Assembly: GCA_031308135.1 (NCBI GenBank)
Contig: JAHLJT010004567.1
Location: 135,050,991-135,114,990 of the forward strand
Direction: 5' to 3'
DNA length: 64,000 bases
Source: Acheta domesticus
Taxonomy: Eukaryota > Arthropoda > Insecta > Orthoptera > Gryllidae
The notes beneath the pieces are model-generated. The model was not told the origin of the DNA. It ran no database searches and saw nothing but the letters and a program-made list of their open reading frames with translations. Positions 25,690-39,469 of the stretch are shown here, piece by piece (the stretch's first letter is position 1; each line of letters starts with the position of its first letter). The position numbers were made by a program, and so were the translations under genes.

Positions 25690-26280
25690 AGGAGTTGCGG
25701 GGCGGCGTTGGAAGATGCAAAGGGACGTTGGACAAAGCGTGGAGACGTTGGGGATAAGAAATTCAAGTGGCGACATTAGACGAAGTTCGGCGAAATAAGA
25801 CGACGTTGGGATAAGAGGAGGCATGTTTGGGGGTGGTGAGGTGTGAAGTCTGTCGACGTTGGGATAAGAAAGGGGGCATTAGGCGAAATGTGGTGAAGTG
25901 GGACGACAATGAGTTTAAAGAGGGGCGCTGGTGACATTTGGCGAAGCGGGATGACATTCGGATAAGAGAGAAACGTCAGGTAAAGTTTGGTGAAGCGGAA
26001 GGACTTTGGGTTAAGAGGATGACGTCAAATTTTGGTGAAGCGAGGCGACGTGGTGTTGAGGGGAACGGTGTATCATTTGGCGAAGGGGGGGTTACTTTGG
26101 TTTAAGAAGGGGAAAGTTGGCGAAGTTTGGTGAAGCAGGGCGATGTTGGCTTGAGAGGTGAGACGTTCGGAGAAGTATCGTGAAGCAAAGCGACGCTGGG
26201 TAAGAGGGGAAGGTTAAGCGAGGTTGGGCGAAGCGGGGTAACGTTGGGCGAAAACGTTGAGGGCGACATTTGGGGGACGT
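25690..26280. repeat. Degenerate ~49-bp minisatellite, about 11-12 units
   Basis: A core of the type 'gacgttgggataagag' recurs at about 25745, 25805, 25855, 25903, 25952, 26003, 26046, 26091, 26141, 26191 and 26240. A second core 'tttggtgaagcgg' lies between. The mean spacing is 45-60 bp, mostly 49-50. Units differ at many positions, so the array is old. It follows a short GC-rich patch (25490-25690). On the minus strand it is continuously open in places because of its composition, but no protein is implied. Confidence 0.85.
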
Positions 26281-28369
26281 GCAGCGCCGCGTCGCTGGAG
26301 TGACGCGAGCAGTGGACGTAAAACTATGATCAAAAATTCTCGAGACCCGATGACTTAGGAAGAACATTCGATCTGTAGCCTAAGGAGATGGATCACTCGA
26401 ATTCTCGAAATTACGACCGTATTTTCATTATTCCAATGCTTATATCACACACCTTTGTAATAATTTACTTTTTTATACAATAGTGTAAGACTTCTGGAGT
26501 GTTTTGTAGTCTTATGAGCATGAAACTAAGGCATTAATTAACAATTACCTCATTTAATAATATTTCTCCATAAACTCAAAAATGTCTAATATTTTAAGTA
26601 AATCCAACCAGTGCAGAAGATTGGGCTATGGACAGGGTGCACCTTTTTTTGTCATACTCATAACCTTTACTCGAATACTTAATCAACAAAAGTATTTTTG
26701 ACTTCAGAGAGAAGATATTCTTTGGAGAAGCAATTTTATAAATGCACAATTATAACAATAAAGGCTTTGAATCTTTCGAGAATTTAAAATATAGAATCCT
26801 AATTTAGTTACAACCGCCAACTTCCTCTCGTAAAAAAACATGGTACAGTTGTAAGTTAAAACTTTAAACTCTTGTGGCAAGGGACGACTGTTTTTTTTAC
26901 TACTCGTAAAAGTGCATTGTCGATCGTGTGGATAACATATTTTCAACTAATACTTAAAACTATGATAAGAAAATGAGTAAAACAAGTGGCAAATTTTGGA
27001 AATTGAGTGACAAGACAGTTTGAAATTTTATTAACACGAGAAACCCTTTGGAATTAAAAACATAGCAACATTTTCAGATAACTCAATTTACGTCAATCTC
27101 TTTCTATTTATAAGTCTTGGATCATTTGTAAATAAGGAGTATCGAACAATATTAAATCAGTACATTCGTAGCCGACCAGTTTTGTTGTAGGTGGGTCTCT
27201 CAGAGTTACAGAATGCGATGTAACTTCCGCAATTCGGAGAAGGTAGAGGCTTCAACTAAAACTTCAGAGTTTACCATACATAAAGTGCGTCTCCTAAGTT
27301 GTAGGATTGAAGGACTTGCACAAAATCAAAACTTCAGAGAAACTACTAATACATCCTGACCTTCGAAGTTACGTAAGTCAACCAGCCAGTTAAAAGATAT
27401 AACCTTCACAAGTATTCGTTTTGAAGAAGCAGCAAACAGATGAGAAATGAGAAGTAAAATCCGCAGACGAAAACATCTGTGGCCTCTGTGTTTACAAAAC
27501 ATGAAAAAACTGCTGCAAATGCAATTGCAAAGCTTTATTTACACTCTGTTATTGCATTTTATAAAGCATATTCCAAACTGTATTTTTTACCCCAATTTAG
27601 TAAATTATAGTAGATACGGAACTGCTAAATATAGAGGACGAGCAGATGCATTGGATTTGTTCTCGATGCCGTTAAATGCGCTCATTTGTACAAAATGAAA
27701 ATCGTTCGACAATCTCTACGTGATGTTCATTTATTTCATGTTTCCGGAATTCTGTCGGCGATTCTTTTCATCAAACGTACGGATAAAGCGGCAAATAAAC
27801 CAATGAACTCTCGAAATGCAGGGCGTAACTTTTGAAAACCAATACCGCAATTCAATGGCTAATAATAATGACAATAATAATACATTATAATAATTTGAAA
27901 ATAAAACTGGAGAGGAAGAGCTGGAGATTAAGATGCATCACTGGAACAACGAAACAGGTACTGAACTTTTGTCTAACAGTTTCACTCCAAGTGTATTATG
28001 CTCATTTTATACATACATACATACATACTATATTAGGTCATTTTATGCAACGGTGATACTGTCGATAACGCGCCAGATGAATTAGTTCACCTCTAATTCA
28101 GAAATTCCTCTTGACGAAATTACCTAATTCTATTTTATAAATATCTTTTCCGTTTCTTCCACTCTACAATCTGCTGTTTTTAACACTTTTTTTGGGGGGG
28201 AGGGGTTTATTAACTTCAGAAATGAGTCTTGTATCTATCACTACTTTCATAAATATAATCATATATATATATGTATATATGTATATATATACATACATAC
28301 AGCCATGCACACACACACACGCTCTCAACTGCCGAGCCACTGGCCTTTCATTCACGAGAGACTCCAGCG
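26281..28369. other. Gene-free AT-rich stretch with short simple repeats
   Basis: It contains (CATA)n near 28008 and a TATA/GTATAT tract at 28260-28300. No gene was recognised. Confidence 0.5.
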
Positions 28370-28710
28370 GCATCGGCATCGGCTTCAGCTCCGCCGCGCG
28401 TCGCGTCCCGTCGTTCAAATCGAGATGGATCCGTCTCCCAAACGAGGGCTTTCCGGGCGCCTTGGATGACAGGCGATCGACCTCCGCGCCGCGCCGTGAC
28501 ATAAGAATGCCCGCTTCGCCCTCCCACCCGCGACGGAGCGCAGGCAGGAAGAAGAAACGACGCGAGCGAACAGCTGGAACCCGTGACGGATTACGTTTCC
28601 AAGAAGTTTACATCTGCCGCTCGTCGGAGCATCCGATCCGCGAACGTGGCTGTTCGGGACAATCGACAGGGGCAAGGGAGCAATTGAGGAGCCACGTCTC
28701 CATTTTATAC
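28370..28710. other. GC-rich island
   Basis: CpG-rich and open on both strands (for example 28192-28734 + and 28415-28894 -). No domain is recognisable. It may be an orphan CpG island. Confidence 0.35.
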
Positions 28711-30559
28711 GAGTGCCTGAAAAAGACCATTTAATACGCTGCAACGTTGTCGTAGACGTGTGACCTAAACTTCTTTTGTCATAAATATTGACATTCACAA
28801 CGACCATCGACGTAAACGTGAACGAAAGCCACTGATCAAATCGACACAATATAAATATTCGGCACAGAAGTTGTATACTCAGTGGACCTCTCATGATTAG
28901 ATGATAATTATTTCCTATTACCTGAGCGCCATCAATTATTCTATTTAGCGTTTAATAAGGAATTACAATGATTAATTACAATTCACGCTCTGACAAACTG
29001 CATCAGTTTGTAACGGAAATCCTTAGTTTGCAGCTTACAAACATTCACGGTAATATCATATGCCAATGTTCGCTTACGTTCACGTCCTCCGATGTGTGTG
29101 GTGCAATCCAATAACACTGACTCCAAACTTTTGAATTTACGATTCATTTTGAATGAGTCTTAAAGAGTTGAGAAATCGCCTTTAAACACGTTCATACACT
29201 AGGAACTAAAACACCTTGTATTGTATTTAATCTCTTTCTTAATTTCGTCTCACCATATTTTGTGTTCATGCTAATATGTACACCAACAATACACAGAGAA
29301 TACAATGGAAAAAATATAATTAGTCAGGGAAGTTTCACATTCGAAACACGATGTTTATCACAACTTAAAAATTTTGAATTTTATTGCACGGAAAACGATT
29401 ATAAAAAAATGAAATGTTTAGAAGCAGGAAAAATGACAAGAGAATACAAAACGTCAAGGTTTCAACCAATTTAACCTGCAAGTATTTTAGATAAAATAAT
29501 TGCCACCCGGTCAACCCGAAAAAGATTCCATACAGTAAATCATTGTTTACAACGAAACCTGATTGACAGAATGGTATGACAATGGCAAAAAAATCTTCTT
29601 GAGAGCAAAACTAGAAGAGCACTTCATGTGAAGGTTACAGTATGTCTAACATTCAAACAAAAAGAAAACAATAAAACAATCGAAAAGCAGGTGGACGTCC
29701 GGTGGATTGTTCGGGGTCTCACAGTAACAACATAGATACCACGCAACACGAAACGTATCAGATAACGTGGAACAAGTCACGAAAGAGGTTCGCACGAAGC
29801 CAAAACATTTCCTTCTTCCTCTGCGACTGACTGCAAAGCATCTCCCGTGAAAGACAGGGGATTCGCCGTTCGAGATGCCTCGAGAGAGAAGCGTCAATCC
29901 AGTTGCTCGTTCCGTCGGCAAAAGGCAAGGAGCCTGTGGTCCAGATTAAGAACAAAAGGACACATCTCCAATAAAACGAAATAGGAGACGTTTCGTAAGC
30001 AAGTAGTAGATCCTAGTCTTGAGTCTGGAGAATGTCGGATTTTCGACTTCAAATAAAATGCCAATTTCCTGTCCGTCCTATCCACCGCGTGTGGGTCTTT
30101 TGAACATAGGTTTCAAACAAATCGAACATTCGCCGATCACTTGAGCTGTTTGGTATTGGGCGAGCAGAAGATCACTGTTCGGTGCAGATCGGCGAATGCC
30201 GAATGTGTTGAGCCGCCTTAAGAATGAAAGAAACCTGTACAATATTTTTTCTTATATGCTTGAACCATTTCATTTGAACATATTCGAAATGAGGACTTTC
30301 ATCTATTTTTGTGTCTTCCAAACCTCCGTACGGGGACTCGCCCGACTCCATCCCACGGTCAGTTTTCCCTCACCCATGTTTCCCAGCTCCCCTAGTCATG
30401 AGAGGATTTAAGTGTTGTTTCCACAAACTTATAAGTGTGGTTTCCAACGTTGGCAGTGCTCTAAAAGAACGTGCAAATGTTTCTTGAGAAGAAATGGAAG
30501 TGAATCATTATAATCGATATAATACTAAGCAGACCACGGTAAACGTAGAATTCAATCCT
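28711..30559. other. Gene-free AT-rich stretch
   Basis: No recognisable gene, RNA or structured repeat. Confidence 0.5.
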
Positions 30560-30985
30560 TGCTCTAAGCAGGAAAACGGAATGGGAGGCAGTCGCGCTAT
30601 GTCTTTTTGTGGAGAGAGGTAAACGGTTCGGGAAAAGTTGACCGCGGGATGCAGTCGGTATGCGCCCACCGTGCGGTGGAGTGATGAAAGGTTGAGGGGG
30701 AGACTTCTGACGCCGCGCGATGCAGCGTCAGCGACGTCCGTTACGTCGAACATCCTCAACATCGTTCGCGCGGCGGAAGAGGTGGATGGATCCATACGTT
30801 CTCGTAGCTGTTAAACCTGCCACGGGGGCCTCGCCTTTGAAACCGCTGGAAAAACATGCACGCGGCCACCCCGAGCAGCTGTCACGAACGATTTGCGCAG
30901 CAGTTCGCGGGACGCTCTTCGCCACGCATCGCTGCTCGAGGGAGGGACGGGAGACAAAACGAGGGGATGTGGGGCACACCAACCA
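30560..30985. other. CpG-rich island
   Basis: An elevated-GC patch with overlapping frames on both strands, none recognisable. Confidence 0.35.
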
Positions 30986-32975
30986 ACATTTTTCCTCGCC
31001 TTTGCCCCAAATTCTTAGTGGAGTCTTACAATAAGAGTTCCTCAACTGTTATTCACTTGTCCTTATTCTCAAATGAGTGGGCAATGAGTGAACACTTGTT
31101 TGTATGAACCGTAGTCATTAGAATCTATTCATTAGAACCTTACATTAGAAATATATGAGAAAGAATTTGAAGAACTACTAAAAAATACTTCGACATAATT
31201 AATTTCTGATCCACATAAATTGAGTCAGTTTCGACGAATAGCTGTTTCATTTATGCAAAAGTATGTTTACAATGACCTTGATGAAATTCTCCGTAAAAAA
31301 CTGCAAATAACTCTTCTTTAATCGTAATTACCCAATGACACCGCGCAGTCCCAATCGTAACACCGACGATGACACAGCACGCAGTCCCTGACAAACACGT
31401 AATAATAAACACGCTAGCATCCCTCAAAACGAAAACTAATACATTTTAATTGACACTTGAGAAATTCATGCAATTCTTAAGCAAGAGATTTGAGTTGTTC
31501 ACACTTGGCGTCACGATGCCCTTAATAAAAGCATTCCCTGCAGAAAATTATTTCACATTTCATACTCCACGTCTCGCGTTTTCACAATGACAAATTGCCA
31601 TGAAATTCAAATAGACAATAACTGGTCCACGCCATTGAAAATTGACTGTGATTTGTCGCTAGAATCAAACGGCGAGTCGTCCGGTATTCCGTTGTCAATT
31701 ACAGAGCACAGAAACGTACCTTCGAAATCAATTCTGCTGTTTGCTCTGACGTTACGTAACATGACGCCAGCATTTATGTTTGTTTATAGAGTTTCCAATA
31801 GCGCAATATTAACTCGTAATATCCAAAATACAATACGAGATCAGGATGAAATGTGATAATGGCGTATTTCGAACACAATTAGGCATTAATATGGATTAGT
31901 ATTCAAACGTGGGATTTGTGATTTAATTCAAATTTTATAACAGAGGCGAGATGCAAATTCTTCATTTTCATGTAATGTAATGCGCGTTTTTAATTTAATT
32001 TTTCAGTGATTCCAGGAATACAGAAAATAATCATTTAACTAGTAAGATTCAAAGACGATGTTCATCATCCGAATGGTTTTCTAATCTATCATTAATTCAC
32101 CAGACACTTCTACGGGAATTTTATTAATTACGAGTAGATTCAAAGCTCACTCAATAAGATATAAAATATATTTTATGTTTAATTATATGTAATAAAAATG
32201 CATACACAGATTTTCTCTCTATTCATAACATTGTTTACAGAGCTTTGAAGAAGCTCTTCAACGCAATATACTTTTTCTGCTTTAGAATTTTTGGCGATTG
32301 AGTAAAAAGTCAAAATTTGATTACAGAAACAGATCATAAATGAAAATAAAACACAAGTTCACAAATCGTACAGGGTCGTTACTTCTTGTGTTTTCGTGAA
32401 CATAAAAGCTTCCGTGATTTGTTCACAATCCGAACTGTTTGTTAACCGATACTGTATTAATCCTGTGCCACAAGCGCTAGTAAAAGTTATTCGAGTAGGC
32501 CTACGCGGTGACCTCTCACTCAGAGACATCCTTTCCATTTTAGCTTATCTTGCTTCACAAACTACTTGGTGTTTGAGGCGCAAATACACATTAAACACAT
32601 TATACATACAAAAGCCTTATTAAAATATAGCGTTTTACAATAACAAGAAAAATTTATATTATAAAAATCTATCATTTGTAAATTGTTCTACACGAAACTG
32701 TCTGCGGGATTCTGCACCGCACTCTTGACACTATTCTGTTGAGAGCATAAAGCCTCTTCGCACGAATAGGAAGCTATGACATCTGAGAACAATAACAGGC
32801 ACGTTCTGAAAAATTCCTACGACGCTCTATCAACGGAAGAACGTCACCTGAGAGATCGACTGCGTGTTTCGAAGAGTAACGGAAAACTAGACGAAGGATG
32901 CCAGTGGGTTTACGTAGAGGAAACGAGATCGGACATGCACAGTTGCACACTCGTGAGGCTGTAAGTAGGGGCATG
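30986..32975. other. Gene-free AT-rich stretch
   Basis: Contains only short frames. One at 32776-32964 reads plausibly polar and acidic/basic over 62 codons but matches no family I know and runs into the next GC island, so it is not called. Confidence 0.45.
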
Positions 32976-33640
32976 ACGGCGTGCGCCAACTCCACTTGTT
33001 GTGAAGTCGGGGACCATAACAGGCGGCGGGCGAAAGCGGATCTCGCGCGGGGCGGAGACGGGAGCGGCAAACAGACGTCCCCGCCACGCTCCCCCAACGG
33101 GGCGAAGAAAACGCGGAACCTTTCAAGAGAGCGGAGCGGGGACATCCCCGCCGTGGCCGCAACGCAACGGCTCGCCCCTCGCGTCGTTCCCTTTAAAGCG
33201 GGAAGAGGCGGGGAGCTGAAAGAGAGAGAGAGACAGGGAGTGGGGGAGAGGAGAGGAGCGGAGCGGAAAGGAGGATAAACGCCGCCCTTGAGGTTTTCGC
33301 GAGGACACTCGTGTGCTCCGTAAGGTGATCCACGAGGTAGACAGGGCAATCTCCGCGGCGCGGCGAAGCGGGTGAAGCGGAGCGGGGCGGGGCGGGGCGG
33401 GGCGGGGCGGGGCGGGGCGGGGCGGGGGAGGACACTCCCCGCTCTTCAGCCCGCACCACCCCAGGTCGCTACCCATTCACGAAGCGGCGCGGCGGAGGCG
33501 GCGGCGTGGACGGGATTTCTTCCGGACGCGGTCACAGGGGCTCAAATCCCAGAAACGTGCTTCGCTAAGGACGCGCTGAAGGAGAGACGCGGCTCCTGTC
33601 ACAGCCTCTGTGACGGGCCAGGAGCGGGGCATGAGAAGCT
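32976..33640. other. GC-rich island with a (GGGGC)n core
   Basis: A 650-bp CpG-rich island containing GGAGC pentamers at 33255 and a nine-run GGGGC array at 33383-33428. Frames are open on both strands by composition only. Confidence 0.5.
33383..33428 (+). repeat. (CGGGG)9 G-quadruplex-prone microsatellite
   Basis: Nine consecutive G4 or G5 runs are each separated by a single C. By pattern alone this exceeds the minimal four-run requirement for an intramolecular G-quadruplex on the + strand. Confidence 0.9.
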
Positions 33641-36600
33641 TCATTACACATCACTACACCTAGGACAAATGCCTATTTAGTTCCTTTACGAGGTTGTGGA
33701 AGATAATTGTAGAGGTTGTGGCAATCACGAAAAAATAGATCTACTGAAAGCATCTAAAAGTGCCTAAAATGTCTTAAGACGGCAGTTGATGCCTATTTTA
33801 ATATTTATTTGCCTAAAAATGCCTAAAACAAATAATTTTGAAGAATTGTCGAATTTTAATCTCTTTAAAAAATGTTTTATACCGAAACGCAAATACTTTC
33901 CAGAATTTCCCGAAACGCGAATACTCCCTGATCGAATACGCACCGAAATATCTCATCCAACACACCAAACATAAGGGGCTTTGCAAGTCAACGTAACGAG
34001 GATGTTTCACGCTCGTCTCCGATCAGCACGCATTTCTTTGGCACCCATTCCCGGTGCAGCTGAGCTGTTGACAGGTTGAGAATGGAAAGTGTGAAAGAAT
34101 GAATGAAATGAAAAGAAATGAAAGTAAATAAAATAATATGCTTGTAGTCAATCAGAAATGTAAAAATACTTGACTTTTCTAAAAAAAAAAGTGCCTAATT
34201 TAATCCTTTTGTGATCAGTTTTCGATGTCAGAAACAACTTTTTATGTCGAATGTTTTAAAATGCCTAGTTTCATAATTTTGTTACCAATTTTAAGGACAA
34301 CAACATCACACTTCATGCTTAATAGTCCCGGATTGCACAATTTTGTTACCTATTTTAGGTACCTAAAACATCACTTTTTGTGCAAAAATTTCCGAGGTTC
34401 TACATCATACACAAACCAATGTAAACGCAAAAGAGACCTGTTTTATTTTTCAATGGTATCATTCAGAATCATGAACGTAAATGTAAATATAAACTTAGGC
34501 ATAAACACAAGGAATCAACGTGAAGTACTCTACTTCAACGCTTGCAAGTTTACGTTACCAAGATTTGAGAATGAAAAACCAGAAAGACGTAACGAACTTA
34601 CAGATTTTCATTTGTTGGGCGTGCGATTTGGAAAATAATATATTGCACCTTTTCATCTTTAACACTGATGAAACACACCAAATAATGGCGATTTTGATGT
34701 AAAAACGAATTGACATTCTACCAAGGATGATAAGTCGTGTTTTCATTTATCATTATTGAAAATATTCTATTACCGTCTTTGTCACACTCACAATTAAAGG
34801 TACTGTTCATTTCAATTGTTACAATTTTAAAAGCATTTACGTTGTCTTCTGAATGAAATCGATTAATGATGACCATAAGTTTGCTTATTTAAATAAATGA
34901 TGCGATTAAAATGTCACTCTAATCATTTACCAAACAAAATCCAGTCATGCCAAAGATATACAAATGAAATAAGAACATTGTCTGAGAAATATTTTTGCCC
35001 TTTACTAATATAGTATATTATCTTTGATTCAGGCATAAATGACGGTAATTGGTTCCTCGTGACTGGTGCGGCATCTCTTTTTCTGTATATGGTTTTGTTG
35101 AACCATAATATGAAAATCTCGCGTCACATACTTGTGCTGCATCTTGAAGATATCAAAGCCTCGAGGAATTTTATGTGCAATTACACCAAGACCACCCAGA
35201 CCGCCAGGAAATACTTATGCTTTTCGTCTCATTAATGCTCTACAGAACAGAATGGGAAAAACTGTCTTAAAGAATGGGGCAATTTCCTGGCTCGTCCCGA
35301 GGTAACTTAATGATGTTGTTTGCGCTTGAACACCTGTAACTACATTTTCCAAGACTAAAGTAAACAATCAATTAGCAATTAGCGTATTTAAACGCTTATT
35401 ATACTTCCATCTCATTTTAATGATTTGCGTGTGTTTTGATATTTGCAATAGTCTGATGTGTAAAATCACACGTGCTCGTTATGAATGAAAACACTGTTGG
35501 CGGCAGCAGCTGTTGGGTCAGTTAGCAATTGCAGCTCGTCTGTTGCTTAGGCTTGCAGTCTCTCTCTCGTACCTCTCTTACTGATAATATTTATAAATTG
35601 ATTGATGCCACCACAATTACTTAAAATTGCTTTAAGAATTTCATTGGTGTGCAAAATATTTTAACTGATACATTCATCCAGAAGTCACAGAGAAATTGTA
35701 TTGCAAAGCCTACATCAAATTACATATAAACGACTGTACTGTAATGCTATTTTTACGTGTTATATTACCAGAGACAAAACAGAATTGTGCGTCATATTTC
35801 AGTCATACGTGTATTTTAAGAGAAGGTCCATAAAAACGTATTTAAAGCACATCACATTCGTTAAAACCGAATTAAATAACATTACTCGTAAAAGCAAAAA
35901 TACTGGAAGAATCAAAATTTCACAATATGTACAAAGAACAGGTAAAATATTGGAAGGCATTAATGCCTAGTGCTCATTTAATTCATTGCATAAAAAATCT
36001 ACTTCAAACAAAATGCTGAAAAGGTGAAAATAAGAGAAATTTAAAATCAAATGTTAGCCAGGCCAAGCATACGTTGGTTGCACCGGAAACCTGGCAGTGT
36101 TTTTCTCCTTCACCAGGAATTAAAATAATCGTACATTGCGAATTTACAAAATATAAAAGAGGCACAAAACATGTCTACATTTTGAATGACACCCTTTCTA
36201 GTTTACATATTCAGCGCAAACAAGTCTTTAAATAGCATTGTTTCATTGAATAACGAAATGATTTTGGCTGGAAGAATAATGAAAGACAAATGTGTATTAC
36301 TGTACTTGTACTTGTCGATATACGCACTTTCAGATACCTACCGCACCACAACGCCGTACGCGATCAGGTTTTCTGCCTACGCCATTGATCATTACTGTGA
36401 GATTTATTTCCGATCTCTACTGAATAGCCTGTCCCACTGGTATGACACATGCAACCTGCCCTCTTGCAACATTTTCATGTTGACGTCTGCTCCATAACTC
36501 AACACTTGTCATTTTTTTTATAAAATTACCCTCTGTATCAGCTGTCATCGTACACAAACGCTTAATAGTACGTTAAAAATAACACAAAATTAAATTAGTA

Positions 36601-38073
36601 CGGGCGCGGGCCAGAGGATTGTATTTACTTCTGTTCGCGATTACACATTTATAAAGGGAGCTTTGGAAACATGCGTTTTTAACTTCAGAGACTTTTAAAC
36701 ACACTTAAACAACTTATTTTTCTCTTTTATTTAGTCAAAAGAATGAAAATAATAATAATGAAAGGAACGTGTTTTACGAGCTCGAATGTATACGAGTTCT
36801 TTCTCCAATTATTTATTAACAAGAAAATCTTAAGAATTTCGAAGTTTCTGTCTGCTTTTAAACTGAAATATCATGTGCCATTTAGAAAAACCGATTTATA
36901 AAATCGTGAATGTCCGGAATTTCCATGCTGACACCTTGAAACAAATAAACTAAAACAGTTTGAACTACCAAAGGAAGTTTTTTCATAGCACAATTTTCCG
37001 CACTCCAGCGTTCGTGAAAGTAAAAGTTTTCATTACTACTACTACCACCAAAACTAATGAACTACTGACCCAAATTTTCCACAAAAACTTTTCTACGCTC
37101 TTTCTTGTGAAAGAAATGCATAGAAAAGGAACAGCCCTTTTCGAGAGAATTACGAGCAGAACAAAACAAACAAAACTGTCTATCGCATAATAAGGAAGTG
37201 GAAAAGTTACAATAGAGACGAGGTATTCAATATGGAAACAGCGGAAAGCAAGAAGTTAAACATTTTAAATAATATGCTACTTTCAGCCCAAAGTTTTTTG
37301 CCAACGGCGTTTACCCTAAGCGTGTAGTTACATGAAGTAAACAGAAAATCGGTAACAAATGGATGCGAGAACAGAACTGTAGTTGCACGATACTTCGGAG
37401 AGAAATATTCAGGCGCGCATATTTTTTTCTTAAATCCATTTCATATACTTTTTCAACTGCACCTCAACAATATGTGATATTCAACAAAATAGTGAAAATA
37501 AGAAAACTACAGCAGTTTTCGTGTAACTACCTTTTCGAACTGATTCAGTTTCCGTGGACTCAGGCGAAATTCGTATCACTTCTACCATTACAAAATTCTT
37601 GATATGAACTATGGGCTTTTCTAGGCTTATTCCACTTCAAATCCACATAGACAAGAGATATTTTCTAAACCTCGATTGATTTTAAATAAAACTTGTTACA
37701 CACATTTTTTATCACGTGTTAACTAATTTTATGTCGTATTAGGAATGTAAAGATGTTAGTTTGTATTTCATTATCTTAAAAAATAGGAAGAATTGGCGGA
37801 ACAATTAAATCATGTCGGTGCGACATTAAGAACCTTTGTTTCCGTTAAATAATATGAAATTCCTATTTCATATAGATATGTAATTTTATACATATGTTGC
37901 TACTTTAAGATATCTAAATCTAAAGAAATTTCACTTGTCCTGCCACCAAACAGAACACACCACGAAACACAGTTTGGTTACTTGATATATTTCATTATAC
38001 TAGTGAACAAAAGAAATGAAATGGTAGTACCCATCCGATTCTAGTGTCCAGATTTACACATCACCGCATTTCG
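33641..38073. other. Gene-free AT-rich stretch
   Basis: A 4.4-kb region with only short, AT-rich frames of up to 137 codons. No domain, RNA gene or strong repeat was seen. Confidence 0.5.
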
Positions 38074-38186
38074 GCAGGGTTTATAAGAGGACCAGAGATG
38101 TATTTATCACAGAAGTAAGTTAGTTTTGAGTTCTTTTGAATATTCACAATTTATTAATTTAAAATATCAACTACTTTTCAATTTTT
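38074..38186 (+). repeat. Direct repeat, left copy
   Basis: A 113-bp block starting 'gcagggtttataagaggac' recurs at 38840-38956 with few differences. The two copies bracket a GC-rich island (38340-38640). They lack clear LTR boundaries, and no primer-binding site or polypurine tract was seen. Confidence 0.85.
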
Positions 38187-38339
38187 CCTCTGACTTACAC
38201 AATTTACAAAAATGAGAGTCATCTATCACTATACTCCCGACACCTTCAACGCTCGGGACTGTAGAAAGTGCGACCCTTGGATTCGTGGGTAGATCGCAAA
38301 ACCACCTCAATCCTGAGGCGCATCGATTTTAGCAATCAC

Positions 38340-38640
38340 CCACCCGCCCCGATCAGTGCAGGGTTCCTTTGGAGCCTGCAACGCCCCGCTGCCGGCACGT
38401 GATGCTCACGCCGCCTCCCGCAATGGCCCGTCTCGACGGCGAACGTCGGCCGCGACCAGAGAATAAATAAATCAAATAAAAAAGAGAGAAAAGTTTCAGG
38501 TCAGAGATCAAACCGGACTTTCCTCTCTTCGCCTCTTTTGTTTTTATTGCGTCACTCGACCGACACACCAAGCGAGGGAGGGGTGGGGAGGCGAGGGGGC
38601 CCTCTGGCCAGACGCCGCCGCCGCCGCCGCCGTCCTTGCT
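38340..38640. other. GC-rich island between the direct repeats
   Basis: CpG-rich, with a short (CCG)n run near 38613-38632. No domain is recognisable in any frame. Confidence 0.4.
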
Positions 38641-38839
38641 ACTCTATTCCGATATTATCGCAACAGCTACTTATTCCGTGGGGGATACACAGGAGCTGTG
38701 GGCGAGACGGGAAGGAAAGAGATCGCTTGAGAGACTTTTCCAGCTTAGCAATGGAAGAATGATTTATAAACGTCAAAGCAGTTTATGAAGGAGGGCCAGG
38801 AAATTTGATACGGGAGAAATGGGGGAGAGAAATGTCTCC

Positions 38840-38956
38840 GCAGGGTTTATAAAAGGACCAGAGATGTATTTATCACAGGAGTAACTTGGTTTTTGAGTTC
38901 TTTTGAATGTTTACAATTTATTAATTTAAAATGTCAAATACTTTTCAATTGTTTTC
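38840..38956 (+). repeat. Direct repeat, right copy
   Basis: Matches 38074-38186, including 'gaccagagatgtatttatca', 'gagttcttttgaat' and 'caatttattaatttaaaat', in the same orientation about 766 bp away. Confidence 0.85.
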
Positions 38957-39469
38957 TATAATTGTCGAGTAATAAAGCGGATATACAATATAAAAACCAA
39001 TACGTAATGGAGAATAATGCAAAAGAATCCGGTTTCCATAAAAAAAAATACTATTAGTTCACGGAAGTGTTAAATCTGGCGGTGCTTCGTGCCGTGGGAG
39101 CGAGCTGCAACGGCAATTTCCTGAGGCTAGCGCCATATCCCGAGGCCGGCGAAAGTTCGGTTTAAGCGATTATGCTTTGCTATGGGGTTCAGAGCTAGTT
39201 ACAGTAGTGCTCAAAGAAACAGCATCATCTAAGGAAAATGGGCATTCTGTATTTTCCTAATCCAACATGCTCTCAAAATCCTATTTAGCGTAGATTAAAT
39301 GTTGTGTTTAATTCCATTACCTTCATAACTCACTCGGTTTTTGCAACTCAAGTGGTGTATTTTCGGAAGTATATTGCAGATTATAAAGGCGAGAGAGGTG
39401 ATACGGTTCTCTTGAGCACTACTGATTACTACTTTCTACGGATAGGGGTGACGAAATGCCAGCTACTGA

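Noticed and set aside
25690..26280. CRISPR-like regular array
   Set aside because: The units are contiguous and degenerate with no unique spacers, and the window is eukaryotic. It is a minisatellite.
32776..32964. 62-codon frame with protein-like composition
   Set aside because: No family match, and it is overlapped by frames on the other strand. There is no splice or regulatory context to support it.
38074..38956. LTR retrotransposon
   Set aside because: The repeats are only ~115 bp, lack TG...CA ends, a primer-binding site and a polypurine tract, and the interior has no gag or pol motif.
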